Shown: one piece after another, positions 28,781-38,767 of the stretch
How positions within the stretch are numbered: the stretch's first letter is position 1
Layout of the letters: each line of letters opens with the position of its first letter
Assembly: GCA_030041375.1 (NCBI GenBank)
Contig: JASHOA010000006.1
Location: forward strand, 62,001 to 126,000
DNA length: 64,000 nucleotides
DNA from: Acetobacteraceae bacterium
GTDB taxonomy: Bacteria; Pseudomonadota; Alphaproteobacteria; Acetobacterales; Acetobacteraceae
Direction: 5' to 3'
Translations under genes and position numbers: made by a program
The notes under the pieces: model-generated
The model's input: only the letters and a program-made list of their open reading frames with translations
What the model was told of the DNA's origin: nothing
Databases searched by the model: none

Positions 28781-29594
28781 CGATCGACAGGATCCGGCCG
28801 AGTCCGAAAATCTGGTCGGCGATGAACATGACGAGGGTGGTGGCCAGGATCAAGATCGCCGAGATCGCCGCGATCGTGGGGTCGGAGTACTCGCGAATAT
28901 AGGTGTACATGGCGACGGGCAGCGTCTGGGTACCGGCATCGGTGACATAGAGCGAGGCGGTGAACTCGGTGAGTGAGAGGACGGCGGCGACGAGCCAGCC
29001 GCCGGCCATGCCGGGCAGCAGCAACGGCACCGTTATGCGGGTGAGGACGCGGCCGGGCGAGGCGCCGAGATTGGCAGCAGCGCGCTCGAGGTGGGGGTCG
29101 ATGTTGCGCAAGCTGACATACACGCTGCGCGTGACGAACGGGAGTACCAAGAGGACATGGGTGACGATGACGATGGCGTAGCCTTGATTGATGCCGAGGG
29201 CGACGCCGAGCATGAGAAAGCCGAGCCCGGTCGTGAAATGCGGCACGATGAGCGGGGAGGAGAGCACCGCCTCGAGCGCCGCCCGCCCGGGGAAGGCATA
29301 GCGGTCGATGAGATAGGCGACCGCCGAACCGGTGATCAGCGCCAGTGTCGAGGCGAAAGAGGTGACGATCAGGCCGTTGATGAACGCATTCTGGAAGTCG
29401 GGGTAGGTGACGGCGCGGACGTACCATTTGAGTGACAAGCCAGCAGGCGGGAATGTGACCAGCTCGGAGGGACTGAAGGAGGTCGCAATGACGACCACGG
29501 CGGGGATCGTCATGAAGAGAAGGATCAGGACGACAGTGAACCAGAACAGGCCGCTCCGGGCCCTTGCCGCGAACCGCGGTTCGAGACGAAGCAT
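28770..29594 (-). CDS. ABC transporter permease (PotC-like)
   Basis: 274-aa inner-membrane permease, six hydrophobic segments, with the coupling loop LERAAANLGASPGRVLTRITVPLL. The ATG at 29594 shares one base with the stop of the preceding permease gene (TGATG). Start alternatives include a TTG at 29597. Polyamine-type family; actual cargo set by the binding protein at 30469-31503. Confidence 0.88.
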   Translation of the reverse strand: MLRLEPRFAARARSGLFWFTVVLILLFMTIPAVVVIATSFSPSELVTFPPAGLSLKWYVRAVTYPDFQNAFINGLIVTSFASTLALITGSAVAYLIDRYAFPGRAALEAVLSSPLIVPHFTTGLGFLMLGVALGINQGYAIVIVTHVLLVLPFVTRSVYVSLRNIDPHLERAAANLGASPGRVLTRITVPLLLPGMAGGWLVAAVLSLTEFTASLYVTDAGTQTLPVAMYTYIREYSDPTIAAISAILILATTLVMFIADQIFGLGRILSIDAH

Positions 29595-30472
29595 CAATAG
29601 AGTGTCGCCTTCCGCTCAAGGCGGGTAATCGCCGGTCGCATGAGGCCGAGCGAACCGATTGCGACGACCAGAGCGAGCAGGCTGAGCGCCGCGGCAAGGG
29701 GGAAATCGAGGTTGGTCAGACCCTCGAGATAGACGAGGTTCGAGAGCATCAGCACCTTGCCGCCGCCGATCAGTTGCGGCGTCGAGAAAGCGCTCATCGT
29801 CCAGGCGAAAATCACGACGGTGCCGGAGACGACGCCGGGTGTGGTCAGTGGCAGGGTCACCCGCCAGAACACCATCAGGGGCGAGGCGCCGAGATTGGCT
29901 GCGGCGCGCTCACAGCTTCGATCGACGTGGCTGATCGCGGTTGCCAGCAGCATGATCATGACCGGCATCGAAAACTGAACGAGCGCAAGGATGACGCCGA
30001 AGGACGTGTAGAGCATCGAGAGCGGTGCACCGATGATGCCCAGTGCCTTGAGGATGCTGTTGATGAATCCGTTCGTGCCGAGCACGAGGATCCAGGCATA
30101 GGTACGGACGATCTCGCCGGTGAAGAGGGGCGTGATCGCGAGGACGATCAAGAGCGAGCGAACCCAGCCGCGGCGCACGCGAACCAGCGCGTAGGCGACC
30201 GGATAGCCGAGCAACAACGTGAAGATGGCGGTGAGAAAGCTGATGATGAGAGTAGCGAGCAGGACCGTGCGGTAGATCGGGCGCAGGAGGCGCGCGAAAT
30301 TGGCGAGTGTGAAGCCGCCGACCTCGATCGAGCCCGGAATGAACAGGCGGACGCTGTAGTGCAGCACGTCGCCGAGGGCGGCGAGAAAGAGGCCGGCGGC
30401 GATGAGGGAAATCAGGAGGAACGGCAGGAAGAACGGCCGCCGCCGCGGCGCACCCGCTCCGACGGCGCTCAA
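29594..30472 (-). CDS. ABC transporter permease (PotB-like)
   Basis: 292-aa inner-membrane permease with six membrane segments and the coupling loop CERAAANLGASPLMVFWRVTLP. A basic N-terminus (GAPRRRPFFLPFLLIS) is positive-inside. It begins at a TTG (30472) inside TTGA, overlapping the stop of the binding-protein gene, so translation is likely coupled. Partner of the PotC-like permease. Confidence 0.88.
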   Translation of the reverse strand: MSAVGAGAPRRRPFFLPFLLISLIAAGLFLAALGDVLHYSVRLFIPGSIEVGGFTLANFARLLRPIYRTVLLATLIISFLTAIFTLLLGYPVAYALVRVRRGWVRSLLIVLAITPLFTGEIVRTYAWILVLGTNGFINSILKALGIIGAPLSMLYTSFGVILALVQFSMPVMIMLLATAISHVDRSCERAAANLGASPLMVFWRVTLPLTTPGVVSGTVVIFAWTMSAFSTPQLIGGGKVLMLSNLVYLEGLTNLDFPLAAALSLLALVVAIGSLGLMRPAITRLERKATLY

Positions 30473-31503
30473 TGCATCATGTGTTCGGTGAACCAGTCCT
30501 TCCAGACGGGCAGGAGCCTGGCCCTGGTTTCATCGCTCACGACGATCGCCTCGGTCTGCCACTGCTCGGGTGTCGTGAAGACGCCAGGCATGCTGGCGAG
30601 CTTCGGATCGAGCGTTGCGTGCATGTTCATCGGACCGCAACGGTAGATGTCGCACAACTTCGCCTGGACCTTGGCGTCGAGCGCGACGTTGATGAACTCG
30701 TACGCGGCGGCGAGGTGCCTAGTGCCGCGCTCGATTCCGATCGCATCGAAATTGACGACCGCGCCTTCCTTGGGGACCGCGATGGTGATCGGGACTCCTT
30801 CAGAGATCAGATGGTAGGCATTGATCGAAAGCAGGACCTGCACCGGAGTTTCACCGGTCCGGATCAGGTCCTGGCTGGTCGCGTCCGATTGATAGAAGGC
30901 CTTGACGTTCGGCTTCAGCGCCTCGAGCAGCGGGATCCCGACTTTCCAGTTCTCGGCGTCGCCGCCGGCGAGCCTGGCGGCAACGATGAACATGTGGCTC
31001 GGGTCGAAGCCCGAGAGGCCGATCTTGTCCTTGAGGGCAGGCGACCAAAGGTCGTGCCACGAGGTGATGCTGTAGCCCTTGGGCATGAGGTCGGTGCGGA
31101 AGGCCGGCGTATAGACATAGGAATAGAGTGCGATCTCGTAGGGGCTGCGGATCGCCGGCGGGAACAACTGGCCGGCATTCGGGATTTTGCTCATGTCGAG
31201 CTTTTCGAACAGGCCGGCGGAAGAATAGAGATAGCCGACATGGCTGGTCGTGATCGTGACATCCGATTCCGGGTGTCCCTTGTCGAGCTTGGCCTTGGTG
31301 AGGCGATCGATCGTGCCGCCGGTGATGAATTTGACCGGTATGCCGGTGCGGCGGGTGAATTCGGAGGCGATCGCCTGGTTGGCGCCGTCACGCCAGTTGC
31401 CGCCCCACATGTCGACGATGAGCGGTTCCTTGGCCAGCACCGGCTTCGCCGCCAAGGCAAGCAACAGAGCCGCAACCACGGCCAGCAGGGTTCGTTTCGT
31501 CAT
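30469..31503 (-). CDS. Extracellular solute-binding protein (PotD/Fbp-like)
   Basis: 344-aa periplasmic protein with signal peptide TKRTLLAVVAALLLALAAK and cleavage near VLAKE, then the binding fold (LIVDMWGGNWRDGANQAIAS; VKFITGGTIDRLTKAKLDKG). First gene of the minus-strand cluster. The ATG at 31503 has the perfect ribosome site GGGAGGAG; a longer in-frame reading from 31539 is rejected. Two cysteines (CDIYRC) near residue 300 may form a disulfide. Ligand is unknown; the family binds polyamines, iron, thiamine or small organic acids. Confidence 0.87.
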   Translation of the reverse strand: MTKRTLLAVVAALLLALAAKPVLAKEPLIVDMWGGNWRDGANQAIASEFTRRTGIPVKFITGGTIDRLTKAKLDKGHPESDVTITTSHVGYLYSSAGLFEKLDMSKIPNAGQLFPPAIRSPYEIALYSYVYTPAFRTDLMPKGYSITSWHDLWSPALKDKIGLSGFDPSHMFIVAARLAGGDAENWKVGIPLLEALKPNVKAFYQSDATSQDLIRTGETPVQVLLSINAYHLISEGVPITIAVPKEGAVVNFDAIGIERGTRHLAAAYEFINVALDAKVQAKLCDIYRCGPMNMHATLDPKLASMPGVFTTPEQWQTEAIVVSDETRARLLPVWKDWFTEHMMH

Positions 31504-31590
31504 GAGTCTCCTCCCTCGATGCGCGCGCCCGGTCCGCACTGCGGTGCTCGCCGGTCTTCGCCAGGCCCCACCGGAGGAGCTGCGGGCCCC

Positions 31591-31618
31591 GCATAAGAAC
31601 GTCCTATCTTTAGAACAA
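31591..31618 (-). promoter_or_regulatory. Possible promoter of the ABC/ThDP cluster
   Basis: On the minus strand TTGTTC (31618-31613) and TTATGC (31596-31591) are spaced by 16 nt in the only AT-rich patch of this GC-rich leader, about 90 nt before the binding-protein ATG. Neither hexamer is a strong match, so this is a weak call. Confidence 0.25.
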
Positions 31619-31735
31619 CGATATGAGCTGACGGCGCCCGGGTCAACGGCCGCATCCGGCGCTCACGATCGCGGAGAGGGCGGCGGGGGATGAGTCGGGC
31701 CACCCCGGCCGGGGCTGGCCGTGGGGGAATAGCGC

Positions 31736-31843
31736 CTAGACCCGTGTCGGGCTGACTGTGCAGCCCGACACGGGTCTCGCGGTTTATTCGAGCCCGCGAT
31801 TCACGTCCTCCGACGATTCCGCCCCCGGCGATCGCGGGGCTAG
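31736..31843 (+). repeat. Dispersed palindromic repeat, family A, right copy
   Basis: 108-bp element with CTAG at both ends (31736-31739; 31840-31843) and imperfect terminal inverted repeats CTAGACCCG / CGCGGGGCTAG. First hairpin: perfect 17-bp stem, arms 31738-31754 and 31761-31777, loop ACTGTG. Second hairpin: AGCCCGCGAT with ATCGCGGGGCT. Same orientation as the copy at 24748; the two bracket the six-gene ABC/ThDP cluster. Confidence 0.9.
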
Positions 31844-31896
31844 TGTGCCGACCCCAACGCTTGATACCGTAGGATGCACTCTAGCGGTCGGCACAC
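31843..31896. repeat. Inverted repeat upstream of hrcA
   Basis: GTGTGCCGACC (31843-31853) and GGTCGGCACAC (31886-31896) are perfect 11-bp arms separated by 32 nt. The spacer includes CTTGATA (31860-31866) and GCACTC. It directly abuts the family-A repeat. No gene lies inside. Could be a small inverted-repeat element or a regulatory structure of hrcA. Confidence 0.7.
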
Positions 31897-31910
31897 ACGT
31901 CTTTATTTTC

Positions 31911-31972
31911 AGTGGCCTGCTGATCCCCTTTCGTTTGCTGCCGGCGGTAGCAAACGTCGGGGGTAGGACACT
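31911..31972. repeat. Structured repeat, family B, copy upstream of hrcA
   Basis: 62-nt nested palindrome. Outer arms AGTGGCCT / AGGACACT (31911-31918; 31965-31972), middle arms ATCCCC / GGGGGT, inner near-perfect 25-nt palindrome CGTTTGCTGCCG to AGCAAACG (31932-31956). The whole unit aligns with 62651-62711. It ends 25 nt before the hrcA start codon. The 494-nt gap between the divergent genes is thus largely repeats, with a weak promoter on the minus side. Confidence 0.75.
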
Positions 31973-31997
31973 AGATTTCTCGGAGAGGCTGCAGAGA

Positions 31998-33080
31998 ATG
32001 GCGATGGACCAGCCGCCGCTGAAGCCGGGTGTGACGGGGGTGATTGCGCCGGCGGGCCTCGACGCCCGCTCGGCGGCGATCCTGCGCGAGATCGTCGAGC
32101 AGTATGTAGAGACCGGCGAGCCGATGGGCAGCCGCACCCTTTCGCGGCGGCTGCCGATTGCGCTTTCGCCGGCCACGATCCGCAACGTGATGGCCGACCT
32201 GACGGATGCCGGGCTGCTGTTCGCCCCGCATACCTCGGCTGGGCGGTTGCCGACGGAGCGCGGGCTCAGGCTGTTCGTGGACGGGCTCTTGCAGTTCGGC
32301 GAGCTTTCCGAGGACGAGCGTGAGGCGATCAGCGCGGCGCTGAGCGCGTCTGGGCGAAGCCTTGAGGACACGCTGGCGGAAGCGGGGAACCTGCTGTCGG
32401 GGCTTTCCTCGGCGGCCGGCCTGGTGCTGGCGCCGAAGGCGGAGGGGCCGGTCAAGCATATCGAGTTCGTCCCGCTCGGCGCCGGCCGCGCGCTGGTGAT
32501 CCTGGTTGGAGAGGATGGCCATGTCGAGAACCGGGTGATCACCACACCTCCGGGCCTGCCGCCCTCGGCGCTGCAGGAGGCCGGGAACTACCTGAACGCG
32601 CGGCTGGCAGGGCGGACGCTGGCCGAGTTGCGCCGGAGCGTGAGCGAGGCGATGGCGGCAGACCGTTCGACGCTCGATACGCTGGCCGCCTCCGTGGTCG
32701 AGGCGGGGCTTGCGACCTGGACGGGAGAAGGCCGGAGCGCCAGCCTGATCGTGCGCGGGCAGGCGCGGCTGCTGGCGGATGTTACTGAGCTCGAGCGGCT
32801 GGAGACGATCCAGCACGTATTCGAGCGGCTGGAGAACGACGAGACCATGCTCCGCCTGCTGGAGCTTGCCGAGCAGTCGGACGGGGTGCGGATTTTCATC
32901 GGTGCGGAGAGCGGGCTGTTCGGGGCTTCCGGGCTTTCGATGGTGGTGGCCCCGGCGCGCAACGCGCTCGGCCGGATCGTCGGGGCGCTCGGGGTAATCG
33001 GGCCGACGCGGATCAATTACGGGCGGATCATCCCGGTGGTGGATTATACTGCCCGCGTCGTCGGCCGGCTGCTCGGCTGA
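31998..33080 (+). CDS. hrcA: Heat-inducible transcription repressor HrcA
   Basis: 360-aa repressor. The N-terminal winged helix contains ILREIVEQYVETGEPMGSRT, SPATIRNVMADLTDAGLLFA and HTSAGRLPTERGLRLFVDGL; the C-terminal part has IFIGAESG and NYGRIIPVVDYTARVVG. It normally binds CIRCE operators of groESL/hrcA. I found no CIRCE in front of this gene. ATG at 31998 gives MAMDQPPLKPG; an upstream in-frame extension to 31758 is only the translated repeat DNA. First gene of hrcA-grpE-dnaK-dnaJ. Confidence 0.95.
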   Translation: MAMDQPPLKPGVTGVIAPAGLDARSAAILREIVEQYVETGEPMGSRTLSRRLPIALSPATIRNVMADLTDAGLLFAPHTSAGRLPTERGLRLFVDGLLQFGELSEDEREAISAALSASGRSLEDTLAEAGNLLSGLSSAAGLVLAPKAEGPVKHIEFVPLGAGRALVILVGEDGHVENRVITTPPGLPPSALQEAGNYLNARLAGRTLAELRRSVSEAMAADRSTLDTLAASVVEAGLATWTGEGRSASLIVRGQARLLADVTELERLETIQHVFERLENDETMLRLLELAEQSDGVRIFIGAESGLFGASGLSMVVAPARNALGRIVGALGVIGPTRINYGRIIPVVDYTARVVGRLLG

Positions 33081-33131
33081 CATGGCTGGCGACTTGTGCA
33101 GAAGGGTGGAGCGCCCTAACTGAGCCGCGCC

Positions 33132-33773
33132 ATGTCAAGCGAACCTGAAATGCAGGAGCAAGCTGCCCAGGCGCCCGTCGGGGGCGAGACGCCGACCACG
33201 CCGGAGGCGTTGATGCGCGCCGCGAGCGCGCGGATCACCGAGCTCGAGGAAGAGACCCGCACCCTTAAGGACCGCTGGATGCGTGCCGAGGCGGAAATCG
33301 CCAACGTGCGCGCGCGGGCCAGGCGGGAGGTGGAGGAGGCGAGGCTATTCGCCGTGCAGGCCTTCGCGCGCGATATCTCCGAGGCTGCGGACAATCTCCG
33401 CCGCGGGCTCGACAGCCTGCCGGTGGCCGGGCCGGGCGAGCCCGAAATGATCGGCCGGCTGCGCGAGGGCTTTGCCGGGGTCGAGCGCGGCCTCATTGCC
33501 GCGCTCGAGAAGAATGGTGTGCGCCGGAGCGATCCGACCGGTGCCGCGTTCGACCCCAACCTGCACCAGGCAATGGCCGAGCAGGAAAGCGAGGAGCATC
33601 CGCCGGGGACCGTGATTTCGGCCTGGACGCCGGCCTGGACGCTGAACGGGCGGCTGTTGCGGCCGGCGATGGTGGTCGTGGCGAAGGCGGCGCCGGCCGA
33701 GCTTGCGGCCCCGCGCGAGAGGGCGGCCAAAGAGGGTGCCGCCAGCCAGACCGGCTTCAACAAGACCGCCTGA
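33132..33773 (+). CDS. grpE: Nucleotide exchange factor GrpE
   Basis: 213-aa cochaperone that releases ADP from DnaK. An acidic N-terminus leads to a long coiled coil (ITELEEETRTLKDRWMRAEA) and the C-terminal beta domain with FDPNLHQAMAEQESEEHPPG and VVVAKAAP. ATG at 33132; a second in-frame ATG at 33150 is possible. Lies 51 nt after hrcA and 141 nt before dnaK. Confidence 0.95.
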   Translation: MSSEPEMQEQAAQAPVGGETPTTPEALMRAASARITELEEETRTLKDRWMRAEAEIANVRARARREVEEARLFAVQAFARDISEAADNLRRGLDSLPVAGPGEPEMIGRLREGFAGVERGLIAALEKNGVRRSDPTGAAFDPNLHQAMAEQESEEHPPGTVISAWTPAWTLNGRLLRPAMVVVAKAAPAELAAPRERAAKEGAASQTGFNKTA

Positions 33774-33812
33774 GCAGAGGGGCGGGCACGGGGGAGAAAT
33801 GTCCGGGCGGGA

Positions 33813-33844
33813 CTTGTCCGCCAAGCGTGGCGTCAATACATCCG
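33813..33844 (+). promoter_or_regulatory. Candidate heat-shock sigma-32 promoter for dnaK
   Basis: CTTGTCC starting at 33813 is followed after 18 nt by AATACATCCG (33835-33844), close to the alphaproteobacterial RpoH pattern CTTG-N17/18-CYTATNTNNG at the TA, T and G positions. It is about 70 nt upstream of the dnaK start. Pattern reading by eye only. Confidence 0.35.
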
Positions 33845-33914
33845 CACCATCAATCTCACCCAGGGATGCGGGCGGTGCTGCGGGCCGGCTGCTTCCGCTG
33901 AAAGGAGTTTTTGC

Positions 33915-35855
<1,941 letters not shown>

Positions 35856-35938
35856 TCGCGTGCTGAAGGCGGTGGATGCCGGTGCTCGGGGCTGGTCAGT
35901 GCCGGGTACCGGCCTTTGCACGATGAGGGTCGGCTGAA

Positions 35939-37081
35939 TTGGCGAAGCAAGATTATTACGAGACGCTCGGCGTCGCGCGCGATGTGAGCGGGGAAGATCT
36001 CAAGAGGGCTTATCGCAAACTTGCCATGCAGTACCACCCCGACCGCAATCCGGGGAGCAAGCAGGCGGAAGCGAAATTCAAGGAGATCAATGAAGCTTAC
36101 GACGTTCTCAAGGACGAGCAGAAACGCGCCGCCTACGACCGGTTCGGCCATGCCGCCTTCGATAATGCGATGGGCGGTGGTGGCGGGGGGTTCGATTTCG
36201 CCGCCGGCGGGCTGGGCGACATCTTCGATCAGATGTTCGGCGAGTTTATGGGCGGCAGGCGGGGGGCGGGGCGTGGCCAGCGACCCGGGCAGGATATCCG
36301 CCAGAGCGTCGAGATCGATCTCGCCGAGGCCTTCGCTGGAACCAAGGTACAACTTCGTGTGCCGACGCGCGTGCTGTGCGAGGCGTGCAACGGCAGCGGC
36401 TCGGAAAACCGCGATCGCGGAGCGGAGACCTGCCCAACCTGCGGCGGTGCGGGCAGGGTGCGTGCACAGCAGGGATTTTTTGTCGTCGAACGAACCTGCG
36501 CCGCCTGCGGCGGCACCGGGCGGGTGATCCGCAATCCGTGCCGCATCTGTGGCGGCTCGGGGACGGTTGCGCGTGAACGCACGCTCTCGGTAACCGTTCC
36601 GGCCGGCGTCGAAGATGGCACGCGAATCCGCCTGGCCGGAGAGGGCGAAGCCGGTCAGCGCGGCGCGCCGCCGGGTGATCTCTACGTTCACGTTGCGATA
36701 CGTCCGCATCCCCTGTTCCAGCGCGACGGAGCCAACATCTTCTGCCGGGTGCCACTTCGGATGACGCAGGCAGCGCTCGGCGCCGAACTGGAGGTGCCGG
36801 TGATCGATGGCGGTCGCGCCAGGCTGAAGATACCGGTCGGGGCACAGAGCGGCGATCAGTTTCGGCTCCGAGGCAAGGGATTCTCGGTGCTGCGCAGTGC
36901 GGCGCGCGGCGATATGTACGTGCAGGTGGCAGTGGAGACGCCGCAGCACCTGACGCGGCGGCAGAAGGAGCTGTTGGAGGAATTCGAGGAAGAATCTCAC
37001 AACAACGTCAAGGGTCACCCGGAATCGGAAGGCTTCTTCGCGCGGGTGAAGGAATTCTTCGAAAACGGTGGGCGTGGCTGA
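35939..37081 (+). CDS. dnaJ: Chaperone DnaJ (Hsp40), TTG start
   Basis: 380-aa cochaperone of DnaK. J domain with HPD in [13 protein letters not shown], Gly/Phe region ([20 protein letters not shown]), four zinc-finger repeats [24 protein letters not shown] and CRICGGSG, then the C-terminal peptide-binding domains. The protein must begin [11 protein letters not shown], so the start codon is TTG at 35939, with GAGGG upstream. A TTG start may keep DnaJ synthesis below that of DnaK. Confidence 0.97.
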   Translation: MAKQDYYETLGVARDVSGEDLKRAYRKLAMQYHPDRNPGSKQAEAKFKEINEAYDVLKDEQKRAAYDRFGHAAFDNAMGGGGGGFDFAAGGLGDIFDQMFGEFMGGRRGAGRGQRPGQDIRQSVEIDLAEAFAGTKVQLRVPTRVLCEACNGSGSENRDRGAETCPTCGGAGRVRAQQGFFVVERTCAACGGTGRVIRNPCRICGGSGTVARERTLSVTVPAGVEDGTRIRLAGEGEAGQRGAPPGDLYVHVAIRPHPLFQRDGANIFCRVPLRMTQAALGAELEVPVIDGGRARLKIPVGAQSGDQFRLRGKGFSVLRSAARGDMYVQVAVETPQHLTRRQKELLEEFEEESHNNVKGHPESEGFFARVKEFFENGGRG

Positions 37082-37092
37082 AGGAGCGCGGT

Positions 37093-37737
37093 ATGCAGAT
37101 CGCCATTATCGGTGCGGGCAATGTGGGCGGTACGCTCGGCAAGGCCTGGGCTCGCGCCGGTCATTCCATCATTTACGGCGTTCCCGATCCGGCACAGGCG
37201 AAATATCGTCCGACCGCCGAAGCCGCTGGCGGCGCCCGCCTGACCACAGTGGCCGAGGCGGCGCAGCAGGCCGAGGCGGTGGTGCTCGCTGTTCCGTTCG
37301 ACAAAGTGGATGCGGCACTGGCCGCGGCCGGGAATCTGTCCGGCCGCATTCTCATCGATGTCACCAATCCGCTGCGCATGGGTGCGTCAGGTCTCGAACT
37401 CGCGCTCGGCTTCAATCGCTCAGGCGGAGAGTACGTCGCCCGACACGCCTCGGGCGCCGCCGTATTCAAGACCCTCAATCAGGTCGGCATTGCGGTGATG
37501 GCCGACGCTGCTGGCTATGCCGCACCTCCCCTCATGTTCGTGGCGGGGGACGACGCCAGCCGGAAGCCGAAAGTGATGGGCCTCGTCTCCGATCTTGGCT
37601 TCAAGGCGATGGATGCCGGCCCTCTCTCCATCTCGCGCCTGCTCGAGCCGTTCGCCATGCTCTGGATCCACATGGTCCTGAATCAAAAGGAACCCAGCGA
37701 CAGCGCCTTTGCCTTCCTTGCGCGCGAAGGAAGATGA
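37093..37737 (+). CDS. NADPH-dependent reductase, F420-dependent NADP oxidoreductase fold
   Basis: 214-aa cytoplasmic protein with an N-terminal Rossmann motif IAIIGAGNVGGTLGKAWARA, then AEAVVLAVPFDKVDAAL and RILIDVTNPLRM, typical of the NADP_oxidored (F420-dependent reductase-like) family; the organism need not have F420, since many members use flavins or unknown cofactors. The C-terminal part (FKTLNQVGIAVM; LWIHMVLNQ) matches dinucleotide-binding family members. It starts 12 nt after dnaJ and is probably co-transcribed. The function is unknown. Confidence 0.75.
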   Translation: MQIAIIGAGNVGGTLGKAWARAGHSIIYGVPDPAQAKYRPTAEAAGGARLTTVAEAAQQAEAVVLAVPFDKVDAALAAAGNLSGRILIDVTNPLRMGASGLELALGFNRSGGEYVARHASGAAVFKTLNQVGIAVMADAAGYAAPPLMFVAGDDASRKPKVMGLVSDLGFKAMDAGPLSISRLLEPFAMLWIHMVLNQKEPSDSAFAFLAREGR

Positions 37738-37867
37738 GCCGAGAGAGGCTGTTGATTCGCGTTCAATACAGCCGGTTCCGGTAACTTTCGCGCGCGGCCT
37801 GTTCGCCTTCCTCCATAGTGCTGGCGCCGGTCTGTTCGGCGATGACGCGACCGAGGGAGGGGTGCGC

Positions 37868-38647
37868 ATGACGATCAGAATCGGCATTGCGGGAATTTCG
37901 GGACGGGTGGGAGGGCTGCTCGTCGAGGAGGTCGCACGGGCGGGTGGAGAACTTGCCGGGGGCATCCGCCGGCCGGGTGCGACGATGCCGCCCGGCCTGC
38001 CGCTTTTGCCCGATATCGCAGCGCTTGCCCGAGCTTCCGAGGTGGTGATCGATTTCACCCACGCCTCGACCGTAGCCGGGCATGGCGCTGCGCTGGCGCA
38101 GGCGGGGTGCGGGTGGGTGCTCGGGACGTCGGGTCTTGGGGACGAGCAGCAGGCGGCGGTCGCGGCCGCGGCGGAGCGAATCCCCGTGCTGTATGCCGCG
38201 AATTTTTCTCCCGGCGTCAACCTCATGCTGGCGCTCGCCGGGCGGATGGCGGCCGCGCTGCCGGCCGAGCAATACGACGCGGAAATCCTGGAGATGCATC
38301 ACCGCCAGAAGGTCGATGCACCTTCGGGCACTGCGATCGCGCTCGGAGCAGCGGTCGCGACAGGAAGGGGGACGGCGCTGGAAGCGGTGATGCGAAGCGG
38401 CCGGCATGGCGATGTCGGGCCAAGGCGAACGGGAGAGATCGGATTTGCCGCCTTGCGCGGCGGGCAGGTCGTGGGCGAGCACATGCTGCTGTTCGCCGGG
38501 GCGAGCGAGCATCTCGCCCTTGTGCATCGTGCCTTCGACCGGCGCGTCTATGCCACCGGCGCGGTCACTGCCGCGCTCTGGCTGGCCGGCCGGGCAGCCG
38601 GGCTTTATTCCATGCGCGATGTGCTCGGAATTGGCAGCGGCCTGTGA
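37868..38647 (+). CDS. dapB: 4-hydroxy-tetrahydrodipicolinate reductase DapB
   Basis: 259-aa enzyme of lysine and diaminopimelate synthesis. N-terminal NAD(P) fold IRIGIAGISGRVGGLLVEEV, then VVIDFTHASTVAGHGAAL, the GTSG loop, NFSPGVNLMLALAGRM and the catalytic EMHHRQKVDAPSGTAIALG. ATG at 37868; the in-frame reading upstream to 37709 overlaps the previous gene and is not conserved in character. 120 nt separate it from metK. Confidence 0.95.
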   Translation: MTIRIGIAGISGRVGGLLVEEVARAGGELAGGIRRPGATMPPGLPLLPDIAALARASEVVIDFTHASTVAGHGAALAQAGCGWVLGTSGLGDEQQAAVAAAAERIPVLYAANFSPGVNLMLALAGRMAAALPAEQYDAEILEMHHRQKVDAPSGTAIALGAAVATGRGTALEAVMRSGRHGDVGPRRTGEIGFAALRGGQVVGEHMLLFAGASEHLALVHRAFDRRVYATGAVTAALWLAGRAAGLYSMRDVLGIGSGL

Positions 38648-38767
38648 CTTGACTTGGGTTTGACTTGACCCTCGGCCCGCTTTCCGCCATTGACCGCCCG
38701 CTCCGGCATCGCGCCGGCTCGGTGGCCGGCGCTGCGGGCCACGCTCTCGCGACAAGAGGAAAGATCC

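Noticed and set aside
31876-31881. Possible CIRCE operator (GCACTC) before hrcA
   Set aside because: Only a half-site; no GAGTGC partner at the right spacing.
33845-33914. RNA thermometer (ROSE type) before dnaK
   Set aside because: The AAAGGAG ribosome site has no convincing anti-SD pairing partner in the preceding bases.
38648-38767. SAM riboswitch in front of metK
   Set aside because: I looked for SAM-I and SAM-II core motifs and found none; the spacer has only repeated TTGACT/TTGACC boxes.
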